Assembly (NCBI GenBank): GCA_002701395.1
Contig: NZVC01000058.1
Coordinates: forward strand, 62,001-126,000
Length of the DNA stretch: 64,000 nt
Reading direction: 5' to 3'
Origin: Maritimibacter sp.
Lineage (GTDB): Bacteria; Pseudomonadota; Alphaproteobacteria; Rhodobacterales; Rhodobacteraceae
Shown here: in pieces, positions 18,687-27,009 of the stretch
Layout: every line of letters starts with the position of its first letter
How positions within the stretch are numbered: the stretch's first letter is position 1
Notes under the pieces: generated by a model
The model's database searches: none
What the model saw: only the letters and a program-made list of their open reading frames with translations
What the model was told of the DNA's origin: nothing
Program-made: the position numbers and the translations under genes

Positions 18687-18760
18687 TCAGACACCTTCTC
18701 CTCCTCCCTAGGTTGTCTGATGACTCGCGGCGACGTCTTCCTCCTCCCTGATGTCGCCGC
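18687..18760 (+). ncRNA. CcsR/cuckoo-type sRNA, module 1
   Basis: First hairpin: arm TCAGACACCT (18687-18696) with AGGTTGTCTGA (18710-18720), one bulge. Second hairpin: GCGGCGACGTC (18727-18737) with GATGTCGCCGC (18750-18760). Both loops carry CCTCCTCCC. It starts 14 bases after the 41-codon gene. Confidence 0.85.
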
Positions 18761-18776
18761 ATCCTAATACGCCGAA

Positions 18777-18851
18777 GCCCCTCTCCTCCTCCCTGGGGCC
18801 TAGGTGATCGAAGACCGGCGGTGCCTTCTCCTCCTCCCTGGGCATCGCCGG
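18777..18851 (+). ncRNA. CcsR/cuckoo-type sRNA, module 2
   Basis: First hairpin: a short GCCCC/GGGGC stem (18777-18781 with 18795-18799). Second hairpin: CCGGCGGTGCC (18815-18825) with GGCATCGCCGG (18841-18851), one G-T pair, extended by AAG/CTT after a mismatch. Both loops carry CCTCCTCCC. Confidence 0.82.
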
Positions 18852-18873
18852 GACTTCGCAAAGAATACGAATA

Positions 18874-18947
18874 CGGACGCCTCCTCCTCCCTTTGGCGTT
18901 CGTTGGAAAGTCGGCGGCACCCTCTCCTCCTCCCTGGGTGCCGTCGG
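18874..18947 (+). ncRNA. CcsR/cuckoo-type sRNA, module 3
   Basis: First hairpin: CGGACGCC (18874-18881) with GGCGTTCG (18895-18902). Second hairpin: CGGCGGCACCC (18912-18922) with GGGTGCCGTCGG (18936-18947). Both loops carry CCTCCTCCC; the linker contains GTTGGAAAG. Confidence 0.85.
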
Positions 18948-18967
18948 TTCCTTCCACCGGAATACGG

Positions 18968-19041
18968 ACGTCCCTCTCCTCCTCCCTGGGGCGTACGTTG
19001 GAAAGTCGGCGGCGCGCTACCTCCTCCCTGCGCGCCGCCGA
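18968..19041 (+). ncRNA. CcsR/cuckoo-type sRNA, module 4
   Basis: First hairpin: ACGTCCC (18968-18974) with GGGGCGT (18988-18994). Second hairpin: a perfect 12-bp stem TCGGCGGCGCGC (19006-19017) with GCGCGCCGCCGA (19030-19041), extended by GGAA/TTCC. Both loops carry CCTCCTCCC. Confidence 0.85.
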
Positions 19042-19056
19042 TTCCAAAACAGAGAT

Positions 19057-19134
19057 ACGGGCTTTCCTCTCCTCCTCCCTGGAAGGTCCGTTGGAAAGTC
19101 GGCGGCACCCTCTCCTCCTCCCTGGGTGTCGCCG
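19057..19134 (+). ncRNA. CcsR/cuckoo-type sRNA, module 5
   Basis: First hairpin: ACGGGCTTTCC (19057-19067) with GGAAGGTCCGT (19081-19091), eleven pairs including two G-T. Second hairpin: CGGCGGCACCC (19100-19110) with GGGTGTCGCCG (19124-19134). Both loops carry CCTCCTCCC. Confidence 0.85.
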
Positions 19135-19153
19135 GTGCTTTCCCCAGATACGG

Positions 19154-19226
19154 GCGTTCCTCTCCTCCTCCCTGGGACGCACGTTGAAATGACGGCGATG
19201 CGCTTCCTCCTCCCTGCGCATCGCCG
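19154..19226 (+). ncRNA. CcsR/cuckoo-type sRNA, module 6
   Basis: First hairpin: GCGTTCC (19154-19160) with GGGACGC (19174-19180). Second hairpin: a perfect 11-bp stem CGGCGATGCGC (19193-19203) with GCGCATCGCCG (19216-19226). Both loops carry CCTCCTCCC. The second hairpin is also the operon terminator. Confidence 0.85.
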
Positions 19227-19236
19227 TTTTTCTTTT
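19193..19236 (+). terminator. Intrinsic terminator formed by the last hairpin
   Basis: The perfect 11-bp stem of the twelfth hairpin is followed directly by TTTTTCTTTT (19227-19236). It should stop transcription of the hairpin-RNA operon before trpA. Confidence 0.85.
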
Positions 19237-19348
19237 CAGACACAGCCACCGCAATTCACGCGACCGCCGCCGTCAGGGCGGCGAAATCCGATTGATTTCC
19301 GCCGGTCCATTCGCCAAACGGATACGGACCTGAATTGGGGGACCGGAC

Positions 19349-20140
19349 ATGACCAGGATCGACGCCAAGTTCGCAGAGCTGAAAGCGAGCGGGAAAAAGG
19401 CTTTCGTAGCTTACGTAATGGCCGGCGACCCCGACTATGAAACGTCGCTTGAGATCGTGAAATCGCTGCCCGCCGCCGGTGTCGACGTGATCGAGCTTGG
19501 CCTGCCCTTCACCGATCCGATGGCAGACGGCCCGACCATCCAGCTTGCCGGTCAACGCGCGTTGGAAGGCGGGATGACGTTGCAGAAGACGCTGGATCTG
19601 GCGACCGAGTTCCGCAAAGAGGACGACACGACCCCGATCGTGCTGATGGGCTACTACAACCCCATCTATAATCGTGGCGTCGACACCTTCCTTGCCGACG
19701 CGAAGGCCGCCGGGATCGACGGGCTGATCATCGTCGATCTGCCGCCGGAAGAAGACGACGAACTGTGCATCCCGGCGCAAAAGGCAGGCCTGAACTTCAT
19801 CCGCCTTGCCACGCCGACCACCGACGACAAACGGCTGCCGACGGTTCTGCAGAACACGTCCGGCTTCGTCTATTATGTGTCGATCACCGGCATCACCGGC
19901 TCGGCCGAGGCGCAGGCCGCCGATGTCGGCCCCGAGGTTTCGCGCATCAAGGCGAAAACCGACCTGCCGGTTATCGTGGGCTTCGGTATCCGCACCCCCG
20001 AAACCGCCGAGTCGATCGCCGGTATCGCGGACGGCGCCGTCGTGGGGTCTGCCATCGTCGCAAAGATCGCGAACGGCGACCCGGTGGAGTCGGTGCAAGC
20101 CTACGTCAAGACGCTTGCCGACGGCGCCCATCGCGCCTGA
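19349..20140 (+). CDS. trpA: Tryptophan synthase alpha chain
   Basis: Cleaves indole-3-glycerol phosphate to indole, which is channelled to TrpB. 263 residues, TIM barrel, with the catalytic glutamate in IELGLPF and the aspartate in DPMADGP, and the conserved GYYNP and GFGIRTPE phosphate-side segments. A purine-rich GGGGGACCGG precedes the ATG. It stands alone on the plus strand, while trpB and trpF lie 10-13 kb away on the minus strand. It is separated from the hairpin-RNA array by its terminator, with a small GCCGCC/GGCGGC inverted repeat in the leader at about 19267-19283. Confidence 0.97.
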   Translation: MTRIDAKFAELKASGKKAFVAYVMAGDPDYETSLEIVKSLPAAGVDVIELGLPFTDPMADGPTIQLAGQRALEGGMTLQKTLDLATEFRKEDDTTPIVLMGYYNPIYNRGVDTFLADAKAAGIDGLIIVDLPPEEDDELCIPAQKAGLNFIRLATPTTDDKRLPTVLQNTSGFVYYVSITGITGSAEAQAADVGPEVSRIKAKTDLPVIVGFGIRTPETAESIAGIADGAVVGSAIVAKIANGDPVESVQAYVKTLADGAHRA

Positions 20141-20179
20141 CCGCTTGCCCGCGGCCCCCGCGACGTGCATGGGTACGAC

Positions 20180-20998
20180 ATGACCTTGCCCCCTGACCGC
20201 ATCGCCGCCCTTGCCGAAGACCTTCTGAGCGCCCGCGACAGCGGCCGTCAGCGGCCTCCGCTGTCCGACACCGAGGATGCGTTCGGCTGGGACGACGCCC
20301 ATGCCATCGCCGCGCGGATCCGCACGCTGCGCATCGCCAGCGGCGAAACGCCGGTGGGTCGCAAGATCGGCTTCACGAACCGCACCCTCTGGCCGCGCTA
20401 CAGCGTCAACGGTCCGATCTGGGGCGACATGTTCGACCGCTCGGTCATCCAACTGGACGCGGCACAGGCGACGGTCGATCTGCCCCGTGTGCCGGAACCC
20501 CGCATCGAGCCCGAGATCGTATTCGGCTTTGGCGCGACCCCGGCCAGCGGCATGTCGGATGCAGAGCTTTTGGACTGCATCGAATGGGTCGCGCACGGGT
20601 TCGAGATCGTGACCTCGGTCTATCCGGGTTGGACCTTCGCCGCCGCCGACTGTCAGGCCGCCTTCGGGCTGCATGGCGCACTGCTTGTCGGACCGCGTCA
20701 GCCGCTGGCCCGGATGGGCGATGCCCCGGCAGAAACGCTTGCCGCGCTGGAACTGACCCTGACCGGCGGCGAGGTGCGTGCAGAAGGGCGCGGCACGGAC
20801 GTGCTTGGCGGCCCGCTTCAGGCTTTGCGTTTCCTGCTGGACGGTCTGGACAAGACACCGGGCGAGACGCCGCTGAAGGCCGGCGACATCGTGACCACAG
20901 GGACGCTGACCGACGCGATGCCGGTTGCCCCCGGCGACCGTTGGCAGACGGAACTGCGCGGCTGCGACCTGCCGGGACTGGACGTCACCTTCCGCTAA
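20180..20998 (+). CDS. Fumarylacetoacetase/2-keto-4-pentenoate hydratase-like protein
   Basis: 272 residues of the FAH/MhpD superfamily, metal-dependent enzymes that hydrate or decarboxylate 2-oxo acids in catechol and related pathways. The metal-binding glutamates are in RIEPEIVFGF, preceded by GRKIGFTN and followed by a C-terminal LKAGDIVTTGTLTDA segment typical of the family. ATG at 20180 is chosen; a GTG five codons earlier is possible. No aromatic-catabolism neighbours are present, so the substrate cannot be given. Confidence 0.82.
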   Translation: MTLPPDRIAALAEDLLSARDSGRQRPPLSDTEDAFGWDDAHAIAARIRTLRIASGETPVGRKIGFTNRTLWPRYSVNGPIWGDMFDRSVIQLDAAQATVDLPRVPEPRIEPEIVFGFGATPASGMSDAELLDCIEWVAHGFEIVTSVYPGWTFAAADCQAAFGLHGALLVGPRQPLARMGDAPAETLAALELTLTGGEVRAEGRGTDVLGGPLQALRFLLDGLDKTPGETPLKAGDIVTTGTLTDAMPVAPGDRWQTELRGCDLPGLDVTFR

Positions 20999-21094
20999 GG
21001 CGGCCCGCACCGGTGCCCCGGCACAGCCAATTGTCAGCGGCGCGTGCGACTGCTAACCAAAGACGCCGCACACAATGCCCCGGAGGAAGCATCC

Positions 21095-22279
21095 ATGCCC
21101 GTCATCACCGAGATCGAGGACCTCAAACGCATCTATCGCAATCGGGTGCCGAAGATGTTCTTCGACTACTGCGAGTCGGGCAGCTGGACAGAACAGACCT
21201 TCCGCGAGAACTCTTCGGACTTCGACAAGCTCTATCTGCGCCAGCGGGTGGCGATGAACATGGAAGGCCGGTCGACCAAGTCGCAGATGATCGGTCAGGA
21301 CGTGTCGATGCCGGTCGCGCTTGCGCCCGTCGGATCGACCGGGATGCAGTGGCCGGACGGGGAAATCCTTGCCTGCCGCGCCGCGCACGCCTTTGGCACC
21401 CAGTTCACCCTGTCGACGATGTCCGTCTGCTCGATCGAGGATGTCGCCTCTCATGTCGACAAGCCGTTCTGGTTCCAGCTTTACGTGATGCGCGACTGGA
21501 AATTCGTCGTGCGCATGATCGAGCGTGCCAAGGAAGCCAAGTGTTCCGCACTGGTGCTGACGCTTGACCTGCAGATCCTCGGCCAGCGTCACAAGGACCT
21601 GAAGAACGGCCTGTCGGTGCCGCTGCGCCCGACCCTGTCGAACATCTTCGATTTGTCGACCAAGTGGGCATGGGGCCGCGCGATGATGAAGACGCCGCGC
21701 CGCACCTTCGGCAACATCGTCGGCCACGCCGACGGCGTCACCGACCTGTCGTCGCTGTCGGCATGGACGGCGGAAAGCTTCGACCCCCGGCTGGACTGGG
21801 AAAAGGTCAAAGAGATCAAGAAGCTTTGGGGTGGCCCGCTGATCCTGAAAGGGATCCTGGATGCCGAGGACGCCCGCATGGCGCTGGACGTCGGTGCCGA
21901 CGCGATCGTCGTGTCGAACCACGGCGGGCGTCAGTTGGACGGCGCACTGTCGTCGATCCGCGCGCTGCCGTCGATCCTTGACGCCGTGGGCGACAAGATC
22001 GAGGTGCATCTCGACAGCGGCATTCGGTCCGGGCAGGACGTGCTGAAGGCCATCGCGATGGGCGCCAAGGGCACCTTCATCGGCCGCGCCGCGATCTACG
22101 GGCTGGGCGCGATGGGCCAGCAGGGCGTCACCCGCGCGCTAGAGGTCATCCACAAGGAACTCGACGTGTCGATGGCGCTGTGCGGCAAGCGAAACATCTC
22201 GGAACTTGATCGCGACATCATGCTGATCCCCGAGGATTTCGCGGGCAAATGGGCCGATACGTCGTCCCCCGCCGTCTAA
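21095..22279 (+). CDS. FMN-dependent alpha-hydroxy acid oxidase/dehydrogenase
   Basis: 394-residue TIM-barrel flavoprotein of the lactate/glycolate oxidase family, oxidising 2-hydroxy acids to 2-oxo acids. The active-site signature SNHGGRQLDG with catalytic histidine and arginine is intact, as are the FMN-binding segments ALAPVGSTGMQ, QLYVMRD and DSGIRSGQD. The ATG at 21095 has a strong GGAGGAA site. Sequence alone does not separate L-lactate dehydrogenase from other alpha-hydroxy-acid oxidases. The small gene at 22296 follows by 16 bases. Confidence 0.9.
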   Translation: MPVITEIEDLKRIYRNRVPKMFFDYCESGSWTEQTFRENSSDFDKLYLRQRVAMNMEGRSTKSQMIGQDVSMPVALAPVGSTGMQWPDGEILACRAAHAFGTQFTLSTMSVCSIEDVASHVDKPFWFQLYVMRDWKFVVRMIERAKEAKCSALVLTLDLQILGQRHKDLKNGLSVPLRPTLSNIFDLSTKWAWGRAMMKTPRRTFGNIVGHADGVTDLSSLSAWTAESFDPRLDWEKVKEIKKLWGGPLILKGILDAEDARMALDVGADAIVVSNHGGRQLDGALSSIRALPSILDAVGDKIEVHLDSGIRSGQDVLKAIAMGAKGTFIGRAAIYGLGAMGQQGVTRALEVIHKELDVSMALCGKRNISELDRDIMLIPEDFAGKWADTSSPAV

Positions 22280-22295
22280 GCCGGAGACCCTGCGC

Positions 22296-22532
22296 ATGAC
22301 ACCCGACCACGCCAAAGCACTGGACCTGCTGTCGACGGGCCAGTGGCAGGCCGCGCATGACATCGTCGAACACGAAGGCGATACCACCAGTGCGTGGATT
22401 CACGCGCTGGTGCACCGGATCGAAGGCGACGACTGGAACGCCGGGTATTGGTATCGGCGCGCGGGCCGTGCGCCGTTCGACGGGACGGTCGATCAAGAGA
22501 TCGCGGCGATCCGGTCCGGCTTGGCCGACTGA
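22296..22532 (+). CDS. Small conserved-looking protein downstream of the hydroxy-acid oxidase
   Basis: 78 residues, acidic and tryptophan-rich, without a signal peptide or membrane helix. It reads like one helical repeat: ALDLLSTGQWQAAHDIVEHEGD, then TSAWIHALVHRIEGDDWNAGYWYRRAG. This resembles a single TPR-like unit. GGAGA lies before the ATG and the gene starts 16 bases after the oxidase, so it is probably co-transcribed. Function unknown. Confidence 0.75.
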   Translation: MTPDHAKALDLLSTGQWQAAHDIVEHEGDTTSAWIHALVHRIEGDDWNAGYWYRRAGRAPFDGTVDQEIAAIRSGLAD

Positions 22533-22541
22533 GCACCCGGC

Positions 22542-22562
22542 GCGGCCCCGTTTCGGGGCCGC
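22542..22562. terminator. Bidirectional hairpin between convergent genes
   Basis: Perfect 9-bp stem GCGGCCCCG/CGGGGCCGC with a 3-base loop, between the small gene ending at 22532 and the MFS gene ending at 22569. There is no U-tract, so termination efficiency is uncertain. Confidence 0.55.
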
Positions 22563-22568
22563 CGCCCG

Positions 22569-23732
22569 TCAAAGCCCGACGGCAACCCGCGGCTTGCGCC
22601 ATGCCAGGGCCCAGATCGCCGGAAGCGTGAAGGCCACCAGACCTGCAACCGCGACGAAGGACCAGCGCAGGCCGAACATCTCGGCCAGCCCGCCCATCAG
22701 CGACGGTCCGATGAAGAAGCCCACGATCCCGAACATCCACGCCCGCGACAGCACATAGCTGCGCTGTTTGTCGCCCACGCGCGCGCCCAGCAGGGACGTG
22801 GCCGAGGGCACGATCACCGACATGCCAATGCCCGTCAGCGCGACACCCGCCAGCACCACCGGCACGCTGGGCGCCGCCGCGATCACCAGCGCGCCAACAG
22901 ACCCGATAATGGCCGAGCCGAAGATCAGCTTGGCGTCGCCATACCGCGCGCTCAACACCTGCCCCGACAGCCGCCCGATTCCCATCATCAGGCCCAGCAT
23001 CGCCGGGCCGAAACTGCCCGAGCCGTGCTCGCCGCCCAGCGTGCGCTCGATATGCAGGGCCGACCACGCTTCGGTCGAGTTTTCGCCGATGAAGCTGGCG
23101 AACAGGATGACGCCGGTCAGAACGATAGCGCCCCACGGGATGCGCGCCGGGTTGCCGGGGGCGTCTTCCTCGACCGGGGCTGCCGTTCGGGGGACGCGCA
23201 TCAGCGCAACGCACAGCAGGATCAGGACCGCCATCCCGGGCAGGATCTGCGCCGGAGACATCCCCGCCTGACGGCCCAGACCGCAGATCCAGGCGACGGC
23301 GGCGAAGGACAGCGAATACATCGCGTGGTTCACGTTCATAAGGTGCATGCCGTGCCGCGCCTCTAGCCCGCTGATGTGCACGTTGGCCGAGATGTCGAGG
23401 AACGCCACCGACAGCCCCATCACCAGCAGCACAGCGCCCAGCGTGACCACGCTGGTGGGCAGCATCGGCAGCATCACCACGACGCAGACCAGAAGGCCGA
23501 ACACCGGCATCGCATAGCGGCCAAGGCGGCCCGTCACCTTCGGCGCGGCCCACATGCCAAGCAGCCCGCCAAGCGCCGACATCAGCAGGGCGCCGCCCAT
23601 CTCGCCGTCGCCGGCGCCGACACGGTCCTTGATGTCGGGCAGCAGCGCGGCGAAACTGCCCCACAGGGCACCCACGGCCATCAGGCTGGCGGACGGCGCG
23701 CGCGACACGCGCAACGCTTTGATCAGGGACAT
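22569..23732 (-). CDS. Major facilitator superfamily transporter
   Basis: 387-residue integral membrane protein with about twelve hydrophobic segments. The loop after helix 2 reads APKVTGRLGRYAMP, an MFS motif-A-like segment, and a cytoplasmic linker around residues 190-205 (RTAAPVEEDAPGNPAR) separates the two six-helix halves. It resembles the sugar-porter/FucP- or YbjJ-like branch. Substrate unknown. Convergent with the preceding plus-strand genes. Confidence 0.87.
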   Translation of the reverse strand: MSLIKALRVSRAPSASLMAVGALWGSFAALLPDIKDRVGAGDGEMGGALLMSALGGLLGMWAAPKVTGRLGRYAMPVFGLLVCVVVMLPMLPTSVVTLGAVLLVMGLSVAFLDISANVHISGLEARHGMHLMNVNHAMYSLSFAAVAWICGLGRQAGMSPAQILPGMAVLILLCVALMRVPRTAAPVEEDAPGNPARIPWGAIVLTGVILFASFIGENSTEAWSALHIERTLGGEHGSGSFGPAMLGLMMGIGRLSGQVLSARYGDAKLIFGSAIIGSVGALVIAAAPSVPVVLAGVALTGIGMSVIVPSATSLLGARVGDKQRSYVLSRAWMFGIVGFFIGPSLMGGLAEMFGLRWSFVAVAGLVAFTLPAIWALAWRKPRVAVGL

Positions 23733-23904
23733 TCCGGGAATCCTTCGCTTGCGGGGCGGACGCTATCCCTGCCCGGTCGGCCTGCCAAGGGACGGCCCGG
23801 CGGAATTAGACCCTTCCCTTGGGTCGGGATCTGCCTTATAGGCGGCGCTTCATCGGGCATACACCCTTGGAGGATGCCCATAACACTCAGTTAGGAGAAG
23901 AATT

Positions 23905-24540
23905 ATGGCTGGCGAGATTCCTGATCTTGTAGCCACGGAGCGTACGGGGACAGGCAAGGGGGCCGCCCGTCAAGCACGCCGTGAGAATCTGGTACCTGGT
24001 ATCGTGTACGGGGGCGGTGTCGATCCGCTGCCGATCAACCTTCCCTTCAACGAACTGCTGAAGCGCCTGAAAGCTGGCCGCTTCCTGTCGACGCTGTTCA
24101 ACATGAAGGTCGAAGGGCACGATGATGTGCGCGTGATCTGCCGTGCCGTGCAGCGCGACGTGGTGAAAGACCTGCCCACGCATGTCGACTTCATCCGCCT
24201 GCGCCGCACCACGAAGATCAACCTCTTCATCCCCGTCGAGTTCGTCGGCGAAGAAGAGAGCCCGGGCCTGAAGAAGGGCGGCGTGCTGACTGCTGTCCGC
24301 CCCGAGGTCGAGCTGGTCGTCACCGCTGGCGACATCCCCGACCACCTGACCCTCGACGTGTCGAAGATGAACATCGGCGACACCGCGACGATCTCGTCCA
24401 TCGATCTGCCCGCCGGCGCCAAGCCGACGATCGATCGGGACTTCGTGATCGCCAACATCACCGCCCCGTCCGGCCTGCGCGCCAGCGACGACGCCGAGGA
24501 TGAAGGCGCCGAAGAAGCAGAGGCCGAGACCGAGGAGTAA
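23905..24540 (+). CDS. rplY: 50S ribosomal protein L25/Ctc
   Basis: 211-residue L25 of the long (TL5/Ctc) type. The N-terminal beta-barrel binds 5S rRNA and begins [27 protein letters not shown]; the C-terminal domain contains [19 protein letters not shown]. The acidic tail ([17 protein letters not shown]) is typical of alphaproteobacteria. A good AGGAGAAG site precedes the ATG, and a strong terminator follows. Confidence 0.96.
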   Translation: MAGEIPDLVATERTGTGKGAARQARRENLVPGIVYGGGVDPLPINLPFNELLKRLKAGRFLSTLFNMKVEGHDDVRVICRAVQRDVVKDLPTHVDFIRLRRTTKINLFIPVEFVGEEESPGLKKGGVLTAVRPEVELVVTAGDIPDHLTLDVSKMNIGDTATISSIDLPAGAKPTIDRDFVIANITAPSGLRASDDAEDEGAEEAEAETEE

Positions 24541-24566
24541 TCCCCGTCCCCTCGCGGATCTGATTG

Positions 24567-24598
24567 CAACGGAGCCTTCGGGCTCCGTTGTTCGTTTT
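24567..24598 (+). terminator. Intrinsic terminator after rplY
   Basis: Perfect 10-bp stem CAACGGAGCC/GGCTCCGTTG closed by a TTCG tetraloop, followed by TTCGTTTT. It separates rplY from pth. Confidence 0.88.
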
Positions 24599-24767
24599 GG
24601 GACAGCCTTCGCGATAACCCTCGCAAAAGCTGCCGCAAATTGTTCGATTTCTGAATATCAGGCGAGGCGGACCAAAGGGCTGCCCAGCGGGACGTCCACC
24701 CGCCGCCATTGCACGCGGCGCGCCGCGCGGATAGATCTTTCGCAACCGCAGCAAGGAGCCCCGCCCC

Positions 24768-25463
24768 ATGCGTCTGTTCGTCGGTCTCGGCAATCCGGGG
24801 GCCAAGTACGCCCACAATCGTCACAACATCGGCTTCATGGCCCTCGACCGCATCGCCGAGGATCACGGCTTTGGACCGTGGCGCGCCAAGTTTCAGGGAC
24901 AGGTGTCCGAGGGACGGCTGGGGCTGGAAAAGGTGCTGCTGCTGAAGCCCGAGACCTACATGAACCTGTCGGGCAATTCCGTGTCGGCGGCGGCGCAGTT
25001 CTACAAGATCGGCCCCGAGGACGTCATCGTCTTCCACGACGAACTGGACCTTGCCCCGGGCAAGTGCCGCTTCAAGACTGGCGGCGGCCACGCGGGGCAC
25101 AACGGGCTGCGCTCGATCCACGCGCAGTTCAGCGACAAATACCACCGCGTGCGGATGGGCATCGGCCACCCGGGCCACAAGGATGCGGTGTCGCATTACG
25201 TTCTGCACGACTTTCCGAAGGCCGATCAGGACTGGTTGGACGACCTGCTGCGAGGGATCTCTGACGGGGCGAAACCGCTGGCCGAAGGGCACACCGGCAA
25301 GTTCATGAACGCCGTCGCCCTGTGCACGGCACCGCCGCGATCCTCGAAAACCGCTGGCAAGCCGGACACGGAAACGGCTCCGAAACCGGACGCCAAACCC
25401 GAGCCCGAACCCGAGCCCGATTCGCGCAGCGCGATCCAGAAACTGGTGGACAAGTTCAAATGA
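24768..25463 (+). CDS. pth: Peptidyl-tRNA hydrolase
   Basis: Releases tRNA from prematurely ended peptidyl-tRNAs. 231 residues; the catalytic core (about 1-190) has FVGLGNPGAKYAHNRHNIGF with the active-site histidine, KPETYMNLSG, and GGGHAGHNGLRS. Residues after about 185 form a low-complexity Pro/Glu/Asp/Lys tail, longer than in Escherichia coli. The stop overlaps the start of the next gene by four bases. Confidence 0.96.
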   Translation: MRLFVGLGNPGAKYAHNRHNIGFMALDRIAEDHGFGPWRAKFQGQVSEGRLGLEKVLLLKPETYMNLSGNSVSAAAQFYKIGPEDVIVFHDELDLAPGKCRFKTGGGHAGHNGLRSIHAQFSDKYHRVRMGIGHPGHKDAVSHYVLHDFPKADQDWLDDLLRGISDGAKPLAEGHTGKFMNAVALCTAPPRSSKTAGKPDTETAPKPDAKPEPEPEPDSRSAIQKLVDKFK

Positions 25464-26491
25464 CCCTGCGCGCGGCGCTGCGCGATCAGGCCACGTCCTG
25501 CGAACATTTGGGGTCGCCGTTCAACGCGCGCCTTCTGCGGCTGATCGCGGACCGGCTGGAACCGGGCGGTGTGATTGCCAACCGTCTGCTGGAATGGCCG
25601 GGCGACATCTCGTCCCGCGGACATTCGGTTCCCCTGCGGCTGGCCGGAAGCCTGCATGGGCTGGTGATCGAAGGCGAAGCGCCGGAGTTGGCGGCCTGTT
25701 ACCCCCCGCATGACGTCAGCGATGACGCGCTGTGGTCTGCGGTAAAATCCGCGATGGAAGATCACACCGAACGGCTGGGGCAGTGGCTCGACCGCCCGCC
25801 GCAGACGAACGAGACCGCCCGAAGCGCGGTTCTGATCGCGGCGGGGCATTGGCTGGCGGACCATTACGACCTGCCTTTCGTCCTGTCGGAACTTGGCGCA
25901 AGTGCGGGGCTGAACCTGTTCTGGGATCGCTACGCCCTTAACCTTCCCGGCCGTCGGCTTGGGCCCACCGATGCGGTGCTGACCCTTTCGCCCGACTGGG
26001 ACGGCCCCCTGCCCCCGAACGCGTCCCCACGGGTTGCCGAACGGCGCGGCACGGACCTGACCCCTTTGGACCCCACATCGCCCGACGACCGGCAGCGCCT
26101 GTGCGCCTATATCTGGCCCGACCAGTCGGACCGCCTGTCGCGCACGCAGGCCGCCCTTGCCGCGGCAAGCCCCGTCGTCGATGCCGCCGATGCCGCGGAC
26201 TGGCTGGATCAGCGACTGGCCGACCCCCGGCCCGGTCATCTGCACCTGATCTATCACACCATCGCGTGGCAGTATTTTCCCGAACCGGTCAAGGCACGCG
26301 CCCGCGCCGCCATCGAGGCCGCAGGCCAGCGCGCCACCAAGGCGGCGCCCGTCGCATGGCTGGGCATGGAGGCCGACAGCGACTCGCCCGGCGCGGGGAT
26401 GACACTGCGTCTGTGGCCGGAAGACAGAACAGTCACGCTGGGCCGGGTGGATTTTCACGGCCGCTGGCTGCGGTGGACGCCACGCGGTTGA
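25460..26491 (+). CDS. DUF2332 family protein
   Basis: 343-residue soluble protein that I assign to DUF2332 from its pattern: an N-terminal cysteine region (RDQATSCEHLGSPFNARLL), the central ELGASAGLNLFWDRY, and a C-terminal HLIYHTIAWQYFP segment. The first of these and the GASAGLNL stretch are the usual landmarks. No biochemical role is established for the family; a methyltransferase-like fold is possible but not shown. Coupled to pth by a four-base overlap. Confidence 0.8.
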   Translation: MTLRAALRDQATSCEHLGSPFNARLLRLIADRLEPGGVIANRLLEWPGDISSRGHSVPLRLAGSLHGLVIEGEAPELAACYPPHDVSDDALWSAVKSAMEDHTERLGQWLDRPPQTNETARSAVLIAAGHWLADHYDLPFVLSELGASAGLNLFWDRYALNLPGRRLGPTDAVLTLSPDWDGPLPPNASPRVAERRGTDLTPLDPTSPDDRQRLCAYIWPDQSDRLSRTQAALAAASPVVDAADAADWLDQRLADPRPGHLHLIYHTIAWQYFPEPVKARARAAIEAAGQRATKAAPVAWLGMEADSDSPGAGMTLRLWPEDRTVTLGRVDFHGRWLRWTPRG

Positions 26492-26543
26492 ACGCCGCGA
26501 CACCGAAGCTAACATCGACACGGACCAACCCCGGAGACCCGCC

Positions 26544-26921
26544 ATGACAATGGACCCTTCTGTCAACGTGCTCGGAGAGCCGCTGGAATCCTGCTCGGAC
26601 GACCCGCTTACGGGCTATTACCGCAACGGGTCCTGCGACACCTGCGACGAGGATACCGGCAGCCACACCGTGTGCGCGGTCATGACGGCAGAGTTTCTGG
26701 CGTTCTCGAAATACGTCGGAAACGACCTGTCGACCCCGCGCCCCGAGCTTGGCTTTGCCGGGTTGAAGCCGGGCGACCGCTGGTGCGTGTGCGCGGCGCG
26801 GTTCCTGCAGGCCCATGACGAAGGGTGCTCTCCCGAGGTGGACCTGTCGGCCACCCACATGCGCGCGCTGGAAGTCGTGCCGCTTGCGGTGCTTCAGGCG
26901 CGGGCCATCGGCGCGGATTGA
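26544..26921 (+). CDS. DUF2237 family protein
   Basis: 125 residues with the DUF2237 pattern: NVLGEPLESCSDDPLTGYYRNGSCDT, HTVCAVMTAEFLAFSKYVGNDLSTPRP, then GLKPGDRWCVCAARFLQA and a conserved ATHMRALEVV. Several invariant cysteines suggest metal or Fe-S binding (inference). Function unknown. It lies between DUF2332 and a monooxygenase-like gene on the same strand. Confidence 0.88.
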   Translation: MTMDPSVNVLGEPLESCSDDPLTGYYRNGSCDTCDEDTGSHTVCAVMTAEFLAFSKYVGNDLSTPRPELGFAGLKPGDRWCVCAARFLQAHDEGCSPEVDLSATHMRALEVVPLAVLQARAIGAD

Positions 26922-27009
26922 CCTTGTCCGCCGGTCATGCGACCTCGGGGCCAAGCCAGCGACCGCCGAGGCGCAGCCAGCCTATCCCCGAACCAGCATG
27001 AGACAGGCC

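Larger units (their letters stand above)
18687..19236 (+). repeat. Tandem array of twelve CCTCCTCCC hairpins
   Basis: Twelve hairpins follow one another, each with CCTCCTCCC in the loop. The nonamers start at 18700, 18740, 18785, 18830, 18883, 18926, 18978, 19020, 19071, 19114, 19164 and 19206. Steps alternate between 40-45 and 45-53 bases, giving six two-hairpin modules of about 93 bases. Stem sequences differ between copies while pairing is kept by compensatory and G-T changes. The phrase GTTGGAAAG joins the two hairpins in modules 3-5, and [AG]ATACGG opens modules 3-6. This is the architecture of cuckoo/CcsR sRNAs, whose loops can pair with Shine-Dalgarno sequences. Confidence 0.92.

Noticed and set aside
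18687-19236. CRISPR array
   Set aside because: Periodicity alternates between about 42 and 50 bases, the only constant part is the 9-12 base loop, and the intervening sequence forms paired stems. There are no unrelated spacers and no cas genes.
18346-19254. Long minus-strand frames across the hairpin array encoding repeated Arg-Glu-Glu-Glu or Gly-Gly-Gly-Glu peptides
   Set aside because: The repeats come from reading the antisense of CCTCCTCCC loops and paired stems; there is no ribosome site or family, and the structure-preserving changes show selection on RNA.
19256-21010. 584-codon minus-strand frame over trpA and the hydratase gene
   Set aside because: Shadow of two clear plus-strand genes, with no protein features of its own.
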